Source: an uncultured Chlorobiaceae bacterium
Lineage (GTDB): Bacteria > Bacteroidota > Chlorobiia > Chlorobiales > Chlorobiaceae
Reading direction: 5' to 3'
DNA length: 61,240 nucleotides
Assembly (NCBI GenBank): GCA_903839405.1
Contig: CAIMCD010000032.1
Location: 1 to 61,240, forward strand
Position numbers and translations under genes: made by a program. The notes below the pieces were generated by a model that had not been told where the DNA came from, did not search any database, and was given only the letters and a program-made list of their open reading frames with translations. Shown here one piece after another: positions 29,270-38,075 of the stretch (its first letter is position 1; every line of letters begins with the position of its first letter).

Positions 29270-30709
29270 ATGGACGCAAAACATATCACGAAAAAAGAGC
29301 GCCTTGCCATTCCGCGCCAGGTCATGCCCGCACAGGATCCGGAACTCCGTATTCATAATTTCCGTGAAGTCCACCTGGGCTACACCCCTGAACTTGCCCA
29401 AGCGGAGGCAATGCGCTGTATTCAGTGCAAGGATCCGGTCTGCATCCAGGGGTGCCCGGTCAATATCAAAATTGACCAGTTCATCAAGATGATTGCCGAG
29501 GGAGACTTTCTTGGCGCTGCAAAAAAGATCAAGGAGGACAACGTGCTCCCCTCTATCTGCGGCCGGGTCTGCCCGCAGGAGGATCAGTGCGAAAAAATGT
29601 GCATTCTGACAAAAAAGTATGAATCGGTTGCCATCGGCAATCTGGAACGCTTCGTGGGTGATTACGAGCGTGAAACCGGCAATGTTGAGCTGCCCCACGT
29701 ACAACCTTCGACCGGCAAAAAAATAGCGGTTATCGGCAGCGGGCCGGCCGGCCTGAGCTGCGCCAACGATCTGATACAACTGGGTCATGCGGTTACCGTC
29801 TTTGAAGCCCTGCATGAGCTGGGCGGGGTACTCATGTACGGGATTCCCGAGTTCCGCCTCCCCAAGGAGATTGTCAAAGCTGAAATTGAAGGGCTGAAAA
29901 AACTCGGCGTGGAGTTTGTCACCAATACCGTTGCCGGCCGGTCGGTCACGATTGATGAGCTGCTCAAGGAGGAGGGATTTGATGCGGCGTTTATCGGAGT
30001 CGGGGCCGGCCTGCCCTGGTTTATGGGTATTCCGGGAGAGAACCTGCTTGGCGTCTACTCGGCCAACGAGTTCTTGACCCGTGTCAACCTGATGAAATCC
30101 TATGATTTCCCTTACTTTGACACGCCGGTCTTCAACTGCAAGGGGAAAAATGTTGCCGTATTCGGCGGCGGCAATACCGCCATGGATGCCATCCGCACGG
30201 CTAAAAGGCTTGGTGCAGAACATGCCTACCTCATTTACCGTCGCTCTGAAGCTGAAATGCCGGCCCGTGAAGAGGAGATTCACCACGCACAAAAAGAGGG
30301 CATCGAGTTCATGATGCTGATGAATCCGGTTGAATTTATCGGCAATGAACAGCAGTGGCTCACCGGAGTAAAATGTATCCGCATGGAGCTCGGCGAACCG
30401 GATGATTCCGGACGGCGCAAACCGGTACCGGTCAAGAATTCGGAGTTTATCCTCCCGATCGACATGGCAATCATCTCGATCGGCAACGGCTCAAACCCGC
30501 TCATCAAGCAGACAACGCCCGATATCGAGGTCAGCAAGCGCGACACCATCATTGTCGATATCAACACCATGGCCACCTCAAAAGAGGATGTCTATGCCGG
30601 CGGCGATATTGTAACCGGTGGAGCAACCGTTATTCTTGCCATGGGAGCTGGCCGTACTGCAGCCAAAGCCATTCACGAAAAGCTGATGGGCGTCACGATC
30701 CCGGCCTGA
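29270..30709 (+). CDS. nfnB: NfnB-like / glutamate synthase small-subunit-type flavoprotein
   Basis: A 479-residue protein. The N-terminal domain binds two 4Fe-4S clusters (CIQCKDPVCIQGCPVNI and CGRVCPQEDQCEKMC). FAD binding is at IGSGPAGLSCANDLIQLGH, NADPH binding at VFGGGNTAMDAIRTAKRLG, and the C-terminal FAD motif is YAGGDIVTGGATVILAMGAGR. As a pair with NfnA (118 bp upstream), it is best read as the large subunit of the bifurcating NADH/NADPH:ferredoxin enzyme. The alternative annotation, homotetrameric GltA, is less likely given the partner. Confidence 0.9.
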   Translation: MDAKHITKKERLAIPRQVMPAQDPELRIHNFREVHLGYTPELAQAEAMRCIQCKDPVCIQGCPVNIKIDQFIKMIAEGDFLGAAKKIKEDNVLPSICGRVCPQEDQCEKMCILTKKYESVAIGNLERFVGDYERETGNVELPHVQPSTGKKIAVIGSGPAGLSCANDLIQLGHAVTVFEALHELGGVLMYGIPEFRLPKEIVKAEIEGLKKLGVEFVTNTVAGRSVTIDELLKEEGFDAAFIGVGAGLPWFMGIPGENLLGVYSANEFLTRVNLMKSYDFPYFDTPVFNCKGKNVAVFGGGNTAMDAIRTAKRLGAEHAYLIYRRSEAEMPAREEEIHHAQKEGIEFMMLMNPVEFIGNEQQWLTGVKCIRMELGEPDDSGRRKPVPVKNSEFILPIDMAIISIGNGSNPLIKQTTPDIEVSKRDTIIVDINTMATSKEDVYAGGDIVTGGATVILAMGAGRTAAKAIHEKLMGVTIPA

Positions 30710-30728
30710 AACAATCCCGAAACCCCGC

Positions 30729-30763
30729 AACAAGGGAGCTGAAACTGATGCGGCTCCCTTGTT
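30729..30763 (+). terminator. Terminator between nfnB and nikR
   Basis: Perfect 11-bp arms (AACAAGGGAGC and GCTCCCTTGTT) with a 13-nt loop, 20 bp past the nfnB stop. The T-run is short. It probably separates nfnAB from nikR, whose own promoter would then have to lie within or just after it. Confidence 0.65.
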
Positions 30764-30790
30764 TCACCAATTTCCCCTGAGGCAACAACG

Positions 30791-31198
30791 ATGAGCGAAG
30801 TCTACCGATTCGGCGTCTCCCTTGATAAAGCCCTGATTGATGCCTTCGACCGCCATACCGCATCGCAACGCTACACAAGCCGTTCGGAAGCGATCCGTGA
30901 CCTGATCCGTGAAGAGCTTACCCGAAAACAGTGGACCGAGGGTGGAGCCGTTGCCGGAGCAATTGTGATGACCTATGACCACCACAAACGCGAACTGGCC
31001 AACCTGCTCCTCGATATCCAGCACGACTTTCAGGAGACCATTATTTCAACCCAGCACGTACACCTCGATCACCACCACTGCTTGGAAATCATTGCGGTCA
31101 AAGGAGAGGCCGAGGAGGTTGAAAAACTGGCCACAACCCTCAAGGTTCAGGTCGGAGTAAAGCACCTCAGCCTGAGCATCTCGTCTTCGGCCGAGTAA
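30791..31198 (+). CDS. nikR: Nickel-responsive transcriptional regulator NikR
   Basis: A 135-residue protein. The N-terminal ribbon-helix-helix reads RFGVSLDKALIDAFDR...YTSRSEAIRDLIREEL. The C-terminal ACT-like domain carries the nickel site. The H-x-H...C arrangement in QHVHLDHHHCLEI keeps the spacing of E. coli His87, His89 and Cys95, and an upstream His (DHHKRELANLL) supplies His76. Ni-bound NikR tetramers repress nickel uptake. The uptake operon starts 6.4 kb away at 37.2 kb with a palindrome in its promoter. The gene is convergent with the RND pump gene, with a shared terminator. Confidence 0.95.
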   Translation: MSEVYRFGVSLDKALIDAFDRHTASQRYTSRSEAIRDLIREELTRKQWTEGGAVAGAIVMTYDHHKRELANLLLDIQHDFQETIISTQHVHLDHHHCLEIIAVKGEAEEVEKLATTLKVQVGVKHLSLSISSSAE

Positions 31199-31236
31199 CC
31201 GACAAAGTATCACCTCGTATCAACACAAGCCAAAAC

Positions 31237-31274
31237 AATCTGAAAAGCATCTCCCGCAAAACGCTTTTCAGATT
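31237..31274. terminator. Bidirectional terminator between nikR and the RND pump operon
   Basis: Perfect 12-bp arms (AATCTGAAAAGC and GCTTTTCAGATT) with a 14-nt loop lie between the two convergent stops. A/T runs in the stem serve either strand. Confidence 0.85.
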
Positions 31275-31295
31275 ACTCTCATATGAAGAGCAGCT

Positions 31296-34200
31296 CTACA
31301 CCGTTTTCCTGTCAAACCAACTGTAGACCGAAGGAATAATCAGCAGAGTGAGCAGGGTTGAGGTAAGAAGTCCTCCAACAACAACTGTTGCAAGCGGCTT
31401 TTGGATTTCAGAACCAGCTTCACTGGCAAAGAGTATTGGCAGCAAGCTGAAAATTGCAATGAACGCAGTCATCAATACCGGCCGTAACCGGTCAATACTG
31501 CCCTTCCTGATTGCCTCCTGCAACTCATAGCCTTCCTCACGCAGTTGCGAAATACGCGAAACCAATACCACTCCATTGAGTACCGCAACACCAAACAAAA
31601 CGACAAACCCGATGGAAGCAGGAACTGAGAGATATTGACCGGTCAGAAAGAGAGCAAAAATTCCCCCGATTAAGGCAAATGGCAGAATGGAGATCACCAG
31701 AACTGCCAGACGGATTGATTTGAAGGTGATGTACAAGAGCAGCAGGATTAAGGCGATGGCAACCGGCCCGATAATCATCAGCTTGTTCATTGCCCGTTGC
31801 TGATTTTCAAATTGTCCTCCCCAGGTGAGGTAATACCCGGCAGGCAAGGTGACCTTTTCCTTTATCTTCTGTTTGGCTTCTTCTACAAAACCCCCGATAT
31901 CCCTGCCGCTTATATTCATCTCAATACCGATTCTACGGACTCCATCCTGACGGCTTATCTGAACAGGTCCCTCCACCATTCTCACTTCGGCTAACTGTTC
32001 AAGCGGAATATTGACGCCTGAAGGAGTTGTGACCAATATGTTTTTTATGGATTCAGGAGAGTTCCGGTTTGCTTCCGGCAAACGAACCGTTATGTCAAAG
32101 CTTCGATTCTCCTCATAAAACCTTGAAGCCGATTTACCTCCGATTGCTATTTCAATAACATTCTGAACGTCACTGATATTCAAACCATAACGTGCTATTT
32201 TTGAACGATCTATCGTAATGGTCAGGTATGGCTGCCCCGAAATTTTTTCAGCAACCAGATCCGTCCCCCCCTTTATTGAAGAAAGAACTTTTGCAATTTC
32301 AGATGATTTTTTATTCAGGACCTCAAGATCGTCCCCAAAGAGCTTTACAATCAACTGGGCGCGTGTTCCGGCCACAAGTTCATCAATTCTGCACTGTATC
32401 GGCTGGCTGAATCCGTAACTGATACCGGCAATTGAAGCCAGTGAGTTGCGCATCTCATTAACCAGCTCCTCTTTTGAAATATCCCGTTTCCACTTGCTCT
32501 TTGGCTTGAAGATTCCGACATAGCCTGTTTTATCCGTTCCCCTGCTATCGAGCGCAACACCTGTTTGACCTGTTCGTGATGTTACGATATCGAGTTCATC
32601 AAACTGCTTCAGCTTCAATCCAACACGTTGATTAACCTCCATCGCTGTCGCAAGGGAAACTCCGGGAAGCATCGATACATCCATATCAAATGATCCTTCA
32701 TCCATTGTCGGTATAAACTCCGAACCCAATCTTGTAGCTATAAAGAGTGAAACTATCAGAAAAAAAACCGCAATGCCAAGAATCTGCGTTTTCTTGCTCA
32801 TGGCGTAGTCAAGTGACGGCAGATAGAGTTTTTTTGCATACCTCATCACAGCACTCTCTTTTTCCGGTTGAGGTTTCAGAAAGAGAATGCAGAGAACAGG
32901 AATTATAAATACGGAGAGAAACAACGAGGCAAGAAGTGCAATTGCGACAGTCAAGGCTAATGGCCCAAACATTTTTCCTTCAATCCCCTCAAGTGAAAGA
33001 ATCGGTATAAAGGTAATGGCAATGATAAGTTCCCCGAAAATACTTGGCTTTCTGACCTCCATCACCGCGTTAAGCACCGTCATCAATTTCGGGTTATGAT
33101 GTGCATCTTCACTTAAATGCCGCTGGACATTTTCGACCTGAATAATAGTGGTATCAATGATCATTCCAATTGAAATTGCCAGCCCGCCAAGAGACATAAG
33201 ATTGGCACTTATACCAACAAGCTTCATGACAATAAAGGTGGCAAGCAAGGAGAGCGGCAATGCTATGAGGACAACAAAGCTCCCCCTGAAACTGTTCAAC
33301 AACAAATAAAGAACGATCAGAACCAGCAGGGAGCCTTCAAGCAGCGCCTTGTTTACCGTACTGACACTCGCATTGACGATATCACTCCTGTCGTAATAAG
33401 GAACTAGTTTAATGCCGGGCGGAAGGAGATTATTCTCGTTGATCTCTTTAACTTTTTCCGCCACATGGCGAACAACATCACGGCTGTTTGCACCGCGCAA
33501 CATCATGACAATACCGCCTACAGCTTCATGTTTACCATTCTTCATTGCTGCTCCCATTCGGACAGCTTCACCGATTCTGACCTGGGCGACATCCCTTATA
33601 AAGACCGGTGTTCCAAGTTGCGATTTAAGAACAATATTCTCAATGTCACGAACCTCTTTTATCAGCCCGACTCCACGGACTATGTATTGATCTGCATACC
33701 GTTCAAGGACATTACCACCAACATTTTGGTTGTTTTTGCCGACAGCAGCATAAACATCATCCAGTGTCAACGCATATTTTACCAATTTTTCAGGTGATAC
33801 AATGACCTGATACTCCTTGAAATACCCTCCAAAAGAGTTGATCTCATTAACGCCGGCAACGCTTTTAAGTTGCGGAGTGACAATCCACTCCTGAACAGTT
33901 CGTAAATCGGTCAGGTAGGAGCGCCTTTTCAGTGAATCCGAAGGCATCTCTCCTTCAAGGGTATACTGGTATATCTCCCCCATTGCCGTTCCGATAGGAC
34001 CCATGGCAATCTGAACGTTTTTGGGAACATTGTCTCTTGCTTCTCCCAAACGTTCGAACACCAGTTGCCGGGCGAAATAAATATCAACATTATCCTTAAA
34101 AACAATGGTAACAATTGAAAGACCGAACTTGGTCACCGAACGCATCTGCTCAATGTCAGGCAGTCCACGCATTGCCATCTCAATCGGATAGGTAACATTC

Positions 34201-34388
34201 CGCTCAATCTCAATGGCAGAGAGTCCGTCCGCACGACTGACTACTTCAACCTGAATGTTTGTCACATCAGGAAAAGCATCTATTGGTAATCTTTCATAGG
34301 AGTAGATGCCGAATGTGATGATCAAAAGCGAAAGAAAAAGAACCACTCCTTTTCGCTTTAAGGTGTATTCAATAAGGTTTTGCAGCAT
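31296..34388 (-). CDS. Heavy-metal efflux RND transporter, inner-membrane pump (CzcA/CusA family)
   Basis: A 1030-residue RND protein with twelve helices in two repeats and two large periplasmic loops. Family marks include the start LIEYTLKRKGVVLFLSLLIITFG, DVTNIQVEV, the TM4 proton-relay region GGLAISIGMIIDTTIIQVENV, and FIPTMDEGSFD. The TM4 sequence is nearer to CusA than to the DFG...D form of CzcA, so metal specificity (Cu/Ag or divalent Zn/Co/Ni/Cd) is open. Its ATG overlaps the stop of the adaptor gene by one base (TGATG). It is the last gene of the three-gene efflux operon beside the nickel genes. Confidence 0.92.
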   Translation of the reverse strand: MLQNLIEYTLKRKGVVLFLSLLIITFGIYSYERLPIDAFPDVTNIQVEVVSRADGLSAIEIERNVTYPIEMAMRGLPDIEQMRSVTKFGLSIVTIVFKDNVDIYFARQLVFERLGEARDNVPKNVQIAMGPIGTAMGEIYQYTLEGEMPSDSLKRRSYLTDLRTVQEWIVTPQLKSVAGVNEINSFGGYFKEYQVIVSPEKLVKYALTLDDVYAAVGKNNQNVGGNVLERYADQYIVRGVGLIKEVRDIENIVLKSQLGTPVFIRDVAQVRIGEAVRMGAAMKNGKHEAVGGIVMMLRGANSRDVVRHVAEKVKEINENNLLPPGIKLVPYYDRSDIVNASVSTVNKALLEGSLLVLIVLYLLLNSFRGSFVVLIALPLSLLATFIVMKLVGISANLMSLGGLAISIGMIIDTTIIQVENVQRHLSEDAHHNPKLMTVLNAVMEVRKPSIFGELIIAITFIPILSLEGIEGKMFGPLALTVAIALLASLFLSVFIIPVLCILFLKPQPEKESAVMRYAKKLYLPSLDYAMSKKTQILGIAVFFLIVSLFIATRLGSEFIPTMDEGSFDMDVSMLPGVSLATAMEVNQRVGLKLKQFDELDIVTSRTGQTGVALDSRGTDKTGYVGIFKPKSKWKRDISKEELVNEMRNSLASIAGISYGFSQPIQCRIDELVAGTRAQLIVKLFGDDLEVLNKKSSEIAKVLSSIKGGTDLVAEKISGQPYLTITIDRSKIARYGLNISDVQNVIEIAIGGKSASRFYEENRSFDITVRLPEANRNSPESIKNILVTTPSGVNIPLEQLAEVRMVEGPVQISRQDGVRRIGIEMNISGRDIGGFVEEAKQKIKEKVTLPAGYYLTWGGQFENQQRAMNKLMIIGPVAIALILLLLYITFKSIRLAVLVISILPFALIGGIFALFLTGQYLSVPASIGFVVLFGVAVLNGVVLVSRISQLREEGYELQEAIRKGSIDRLRPVLMTAFIAIFSLLPILFASEAGSEIQKPLATVVVGGLLTSTLLTLLIIPSVYSWFDRKTV

Positions 34389-35581
34389 CAGTGAGCATCC
34401 CCCTCAAGTTCGCCTTTTTTCAGCTCGGACTTCAGAATGAATGACCCCTTGATGGCGTAACGCTCGTTTTCCCTAAGACCTGAAACAATCAGAACCATAC
34501 CGCCTGTTGCACGGCCAGCTTCGATCGGACGTGCCTCGAACTCTGTCCCGTTTGCGGTAACGAACAGAACTTTCTTACCATCAATATCCTGCAAAGCCTC
34601 TTCGGGAACAGCCAGTATCGGTTCCGCACCTGCTGGAAGAGCTAGATCAACCGTAGCAAACATCTCCGGCTTCAATTTGCGGCCAGGATTCGCCACACTC
34701 ACTCGCGCCTTGACCGTACGGGTGGCTTCATCAATCAAATCTGCAATATGGGTAATGTGACCCTGCAGCTTCTGGCCAGGTAGTGCGGAAACTGTAACAA
34801 AAGCCTTCTGCCCCTTGTATACTTTGGCTATATCCTTTTCATTGATGTCCACAAGCACCCAGACCGTAGAGAGATCAACAACCGTATAGAGGCTTTTGGA
34901 TGGATCAGAGAGCTCTCCAACAATCGCGTGTTTTTCAGTAATGATTCCACCAATCGGCGAGCAGACCCGAAGCAACGGCTTTTTAGAGTTCCCCCTTTTA
35001 ATATCTGAAGTTAAAACGCCATACAAAGCCAGACGCTCAGTATCGGTCTGAAGTTCAGTCTGGGCAATCCTGAACTCACTCTCAGCCTGGAAGATCTCTT
35101 TTCGTGCAGCGATTTTCTTCTCAACCAGACTCTTTATCCTTTCCATGTTGGAGTGAGCCAAAGCAAACTTTGTTTTTGACTGATGGTAGCGTCCCAGAGC
35201 TTCACCAAGCTCAACGCTGTCAAGCAGAACAAGAGGCTGACCAGTGGAAACGCTGTCACCCAGAGAGGCGTTAACGGTAATGATTTTGCCTGAAATACGA
35301 GGAGAAACATGAGCCATACGGTCAGCATTGGCCGCCACCTTGCCGGTTGAGCTGATAACTTCCCCCAGACGCACTCTGGCTGCGGTAACAACAACAACGC
35401 CATTCTCCTTCTGCAATCCGGCACTCATCCTGACGATGCCCGCTCCAGCGTGTTCATCATGGCTCTCGTTCTTTTCAGAAGGGCTTCCCTCACTGCTTTT
35501 GACATTGGTGGAACGATAAAGATAACCCCCTGCCATAGCAACACCCAGAAGCAGTGCGATAATGATAGTATTCCTGTTCAT
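34388..35581 (-). CDS. Metal-efflux RND periplasmic adaptor (CzcB/CusB family)
   Basis: A 397-residue membrane-fusion protein. An N-terminal anchor (TIIIALLLGVAMAGGYLYRS) comes first. A His-containing region follows (ESHDEHAGAGIVRM), which may bind metal. The lipoyl halves are VSPRISGKIITVNASLGDSVSTGQPLVLLD and VCSPIGGIITEKHAIVGELSD, separated by a helical hairpin. The beta-barrel and membrane-proximal domains complete it, ending in GELEGDAH. It bridges the pump and the outer-membrane channel. ATGA overlaps tie it to the genes on both sides. Confidence 0.92.
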   Translation of the reverse strand: MNRNTIIIALLLGVAMAGGYLYRSTNVKSSEGSPSEKNESHDEHAGAGIVRMSAGLQKENGVVVVTAARVRLGEVISSTGKVAANADRMAHVSPRISGKIITVNASLGDSVSTGQPLVLLDSVELGEALGRYHQSKTKFALAHSNMERIKSLVEKKIAARKEIFQAESEFRIAQTELQTDTERLALYGVLTSDIKRGNSKKPLLRVCSPIGGIITEKHAIVGELSDPSKSLYTVVDLSTVWVLVDINEKDIAKVYKGQKAFVTVSALPGQKLQGHITHIADLIDEATRTVKARVSVANPGRKLKPEMFATVDLALPAGAEPILAVPEEALQDIDGKKVLFVTANGTEFEARPIEAGRATGGMVLIVSGLRENERYAIKGSFILKSELKKGELEGDAH

Positions 35582-36882
35582 TGCTGACCTCTGCTAAAAG
35601 TGGTTGCGGCTGCAGTTTCAAGTTTACTGAGCGCCATTCGTCTGGCATACAAGGCAGAGAGATATGCGTCATTGACTTCAAAAAACTTTTTTTGTTCATC
35701 AATTACTGAAAGGACTCCCAGCTCACCGATCTGATATGCCTCCTGGGTCAGCTTAAGATTCTCTTGCAGTTGCGGAATAATTCCCCGCTCAAAAAGAAGC
35801 AGGATGCGTTCAGACGATGAAAGGCGCGCCAGAGCAGCTTCAACCTCAGCCGTAACCGTACGCGCCAATGCCAGGTAGCGCAAATGAGAGGCCTCCTGGC
35901 GTGCCAGAGCAGCAGTTTGGCCTCCCGTATTGCGATCAGAGAGCGGAATCGGCATGGAGAGACGAAGCCCGAGCAGTTTATCGCTGTTGAGAGCAGAGAA
36001 GCCACCGGCCTCAACAGTGCTGGATTGCCACTGGGCAAAGAGAGCAACAGTGGGATTGGGAAACGCTTCAACTTGTGCAAGACGGCTCTCGGTATCGGCT
36101 TTCTCTTGCTCAAGCGCCAATGCCTGAAGGTCAGGACGTGCAGAGAGTGCCTGGCTTACGAGATCCTGCTTGTTTACTGACGGAATCGGTGTGGTTTGCG
36201 TTTCGGATAGCATAATGGCCGTTTCGTTCAGGCCGGTCAATGAGGCAAGACTAATACGAAGGGGGCTTCTATCACGCTCAACTTCCAGTAAACGGCTCTC
36301 TGCCCGAGCCAGTTCAACCTTGGTGAGATTCAATTCCAGCTCGGGGATATCACCTGCCGTGAAACGCTTTCCGGCAATGGTAACCAATTCACGATTGAGT
36401 TTTACCATCTCAGCCGCAAGTTCATATCGTTTGTCACTCAATGAGTAATCAAGAGCAAGGGCGACAACCTCATCCTTCAGTAATCGCATGGCGTTGTCCA
36501 GCTTTCGTTGCTGAACTTCAGCCTCTGACTCTGCAGCTTTTCGCCGAAGACGCAGTTTTCCGTAGAATGGAAGCTCCTGACTGACCGCAATCAAAGCACT
36601 ACCTGCTCCGGGAGTACCGGTCAGAGTGCCCGTCGCACCCTCCAGCTCCAGAGTCGGATTGTTCAATGTCCCGGCTTGAACTGCAAGCGCATGCTTTGCG
36701 ACAACCTCTTTTTTCAAAGCAGCAAGTTCTGAACTGTTTTGCAGGGCAAGAGCAACGATTTCATTGATAGTACGGGAAATCGGCTCGGAAAAAGCAGAGC
36801 GCCAAACAAGCGCCAGTAGAAAGAAAGTGAAAACAATTCCGCGCAGGAAGGGTAAGCGTATCAAAAAAAAGCTCCTGATCAA
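35578..36882 (-). CDS. TolC-family outer-membrane efflux channel (CzcC type)
   Basis: A 434-residue exported protein: hydrophobic signal (FLRGIVFTFFLLALVWRSAFS), then two outer-membrane-efflux repeats of long coiled helices (about 40-225 and 235-425). Repeat features are NPTLELEGATG, ISQELPFYGKLRLRRKAAE, NPTVALFAQWQSS and LSMPIPLSDRNTGGQ. It is the first gene of the CBA efflux operon. The only start that keeps the signal peptide is a TTG at 36882, without a strong ribosome-binding site. It is divergent from the nickel-uptake operon. Confidence 0.88.
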   Translation of the reverse strand: MIRSFFLIRLPFLRGIVFTFFLLALVWRSAFSEPISRTINEIVALALQNSSELAALKKEVVAKHALAVQAGTLNNPTLELEGATGTLTGTPGAGSALIAVSQELPFYGKLRLRRKAAESEAEVQQRKLDNAMRLLKDEVVALALDYSLSDKRYELAAEMVKLNRELVTIAGKRFTAGDIPELELNLTKVELARAESRLLEVERDRSPLRISLASLTGLNETAIMLSETQTTPIPSVNKQDLVSQALSARPDLQALALEQEKADTESRLAQVEAFPNPTVALFAQWQSSTVEAGGFSALNSDKLLGLRLSMPIPLSDRNTGGQTAALARQEASHLRYLALARTVTAEVEAALARLSSSERILLLFERGIIPQLQENLKLTQEAYQIGELGVLSVIDEQKKFFEVNDAYLSALYARRMALSKLETAAATTFSRGQQ

Positions 36883-37117
36883 TAGAGATACTTGTAGAAA
36901 GATACCTGAATGAGAACGGGCATGAAGAACGTTTTTCAGATAGTACTAAGGTCATACTTTCACACAACCGGGTTGATGGGTTAATTTAATAAAAATCATC
37001 CAATCAACCCTCTATCTCCAGCTCAGAGTAAAGTATCTCCACAGGAGCAGCTCTTCCTGCACCCAATAACACCGGACTCCCTCATTTTATCCCCAAAAGA
37101 AAAGCGGTGATGGCATG

Positions 37118-37146
37118 TTGCACAGCCGTAGCACAATTATTATACT
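37118..37146 (+). promoter_or_regulatory. Sigma-70-type promoter of the nickel-uptake operon
   Basis: TTGCAC (37118-37123), 17-nt spacer, TATACT (37141-37146), about 57 bp before the ATG of the outer-membrane gene. Near-consensus boxes and ideal spacing. The -10 box lies inside the 27-bp palindrome. Confidence 0.65.
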
Positions 37147-37154
37147 TGTGCTAC
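37128..37154. promoter_or_regulatory. Putative NikR operator (27-bp perfect-arm palindrome)
   Basis: Arms GTAGCACAA (37128-37136) and TTGTGCTAC (37146-37154) are perfect complements around a 9-nt AT centre. Known NikR sites are about 28 bp with short outer half-sites 13-16 bp apart; here GTAGCAC-N13-GTGCTAC has the same geometry with different bases. Its overlap with the -10 box suits repression. The link to the nikR gene in this window is inferred. Confidence 0.65.
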
Positions 37155-37203
37155 GTTTATAGAGCAGTTTATCACCCGAATATGCCACAGACACCCCTCA
37201 GCC

Positions 37204-37986
37204 ATGCTGAAAAAAGCCATACAACTAGCAGCGCTCTGCTTGCTCTTCTCCGTAAAAGCATACGCCAATCACCCGCTCATTACCGATGACAGCGATACTC
37301 AGGGAAAGGGGCATTTTCAGATTGAACTCGACGGTGAATCGTCAACCAATACCCTCAATGCACAACAGGAGCGTTCGGCGCAACTCGCTGCAATCCTCTC
37401 CGCAGGCATCACCAATAATATCGATCTTTTGATCACGCTTCCCCATCAGTGGCAGCGCCTTAAGCAAGACGGTATAACCCAGAGCGATACGTCAGAGTTC
37501 GACGATATGAGAACTGAAATGAAATGGCGATTTTTCGATCCAGAGGATCAGGCGCTCACCCTTGCCTTGAAACCTGGCATCTCCATACCAACAGGAAAAG
37601 AGCAAAACGGTCCGGGAAGCGGCAAGCTTGCAACAGCTCTCACCTTTATTGCAACCCATAAAGGCGCGCTTGGCACACTGCACTGCAATTTCGGCTATCG
37701 CTGCAATGCTTTTCGGGACAAGGAGAAGCAAAATGCCGCACGACAAAATATCTGGCTGGCATCCCTCGCCGCGGAGCTGAACACGGCCGCACACTTGCGC
37801 ACCGTTTTGAACATCGGTATTGAGAGTAATGAAGCAAGGGCTTCCGACAGCAATCCGGCTGTGCTGCTTGGCGGAGTGATTTACTCGCTCTCGGAAAACC
37901 TCGATCTTGACCTTGGCCTGAAAGGCGGCCTGAATAGTGCAGCACCCGACACCACTATGCTTGCAGGTCTGACGGCGCACTTTTAA
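37204..37986 (+). CDS. Outer-membrane protein of the nickel-uptake operon (MetA-pathway/transporter-like)
   Basis: A 260-residue protein. The signal peptide is MLKKAIQLAALCLLFSVKAYA. The mature start NHPLITDDSDTQGKGHFQIELDGE is followed by a beta-barrel-like chain that ends GLTAHF with a terminal Phe. It resembles the Phenol_MetA_deg/putative outer-membrane transporter family. It precedes nikMN and lies behind the palindromic promoter, so it probably lets nickel (or a nickel complex) through the outer membrane. This role is inferred from position. The 89-bp gap to nikMN holds an AGGAGAG site and no clear terminator. Confidence 0.75.
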   Translation: MLKKAIQLAALCLLFSVKAYANHPLITDDSDTQGKGHFQIELDGESSTNTLNAQQERSAQLAAILSAGITNNIDLLITLPHQWQRLKQDGITQSDTSEFDDMRTEMKWRFFDPEDQALTLALKPGISIPTGKEQNGPGSGKLATALTFIATHKGALGTLHCNFGYRCNAFRDKEKQNAARQNIWLASLAAELNTAAHLRTVLNIGIESNEARASDSNPAVLLGGVIYSLSENLDLDLGLKGGLNSAAPDTTMLAGLTAHF

Positions 37987-38075
37987 AGAGAGTAGCAGGC
38001 ACTGAACAAAAGCAACACCACTCTCCGGCCAGGCGATCAGAATGGGAGTTATTAAACAATCTGCAGGAGAGAACC

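Larger units (their letters stand above)
36883..37203. other. Divergent intergenic region (321 bp) between metal efflux and nickel uptake
   Basis: No convincing gene is seen here. It holds the promoter and palindrome of the nickel operon on the right (about 37118-37154). On the left is AT-rich sequence (36975-37000, TTAATTTAATAAAAATC) where the efflux promoter is expected. I saw no cobalamin-riboswitch B12 box. Confidence 0.6.

Noticed and set aside
29225..30292. Antisense frame of about 355 codons opposite nfnB
   Set aside because: No recognisable domain; the nfnB strand shows two Fe-S motifs and two nucleotide-binding motifs.
36883..37203. Cobalamin riboswitch upstream of the CbiM-like gene
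   Set aside because: No B12-box-like sequence was found; the palindrome, nearby NikR and PDGLE fusion point to nickel control.
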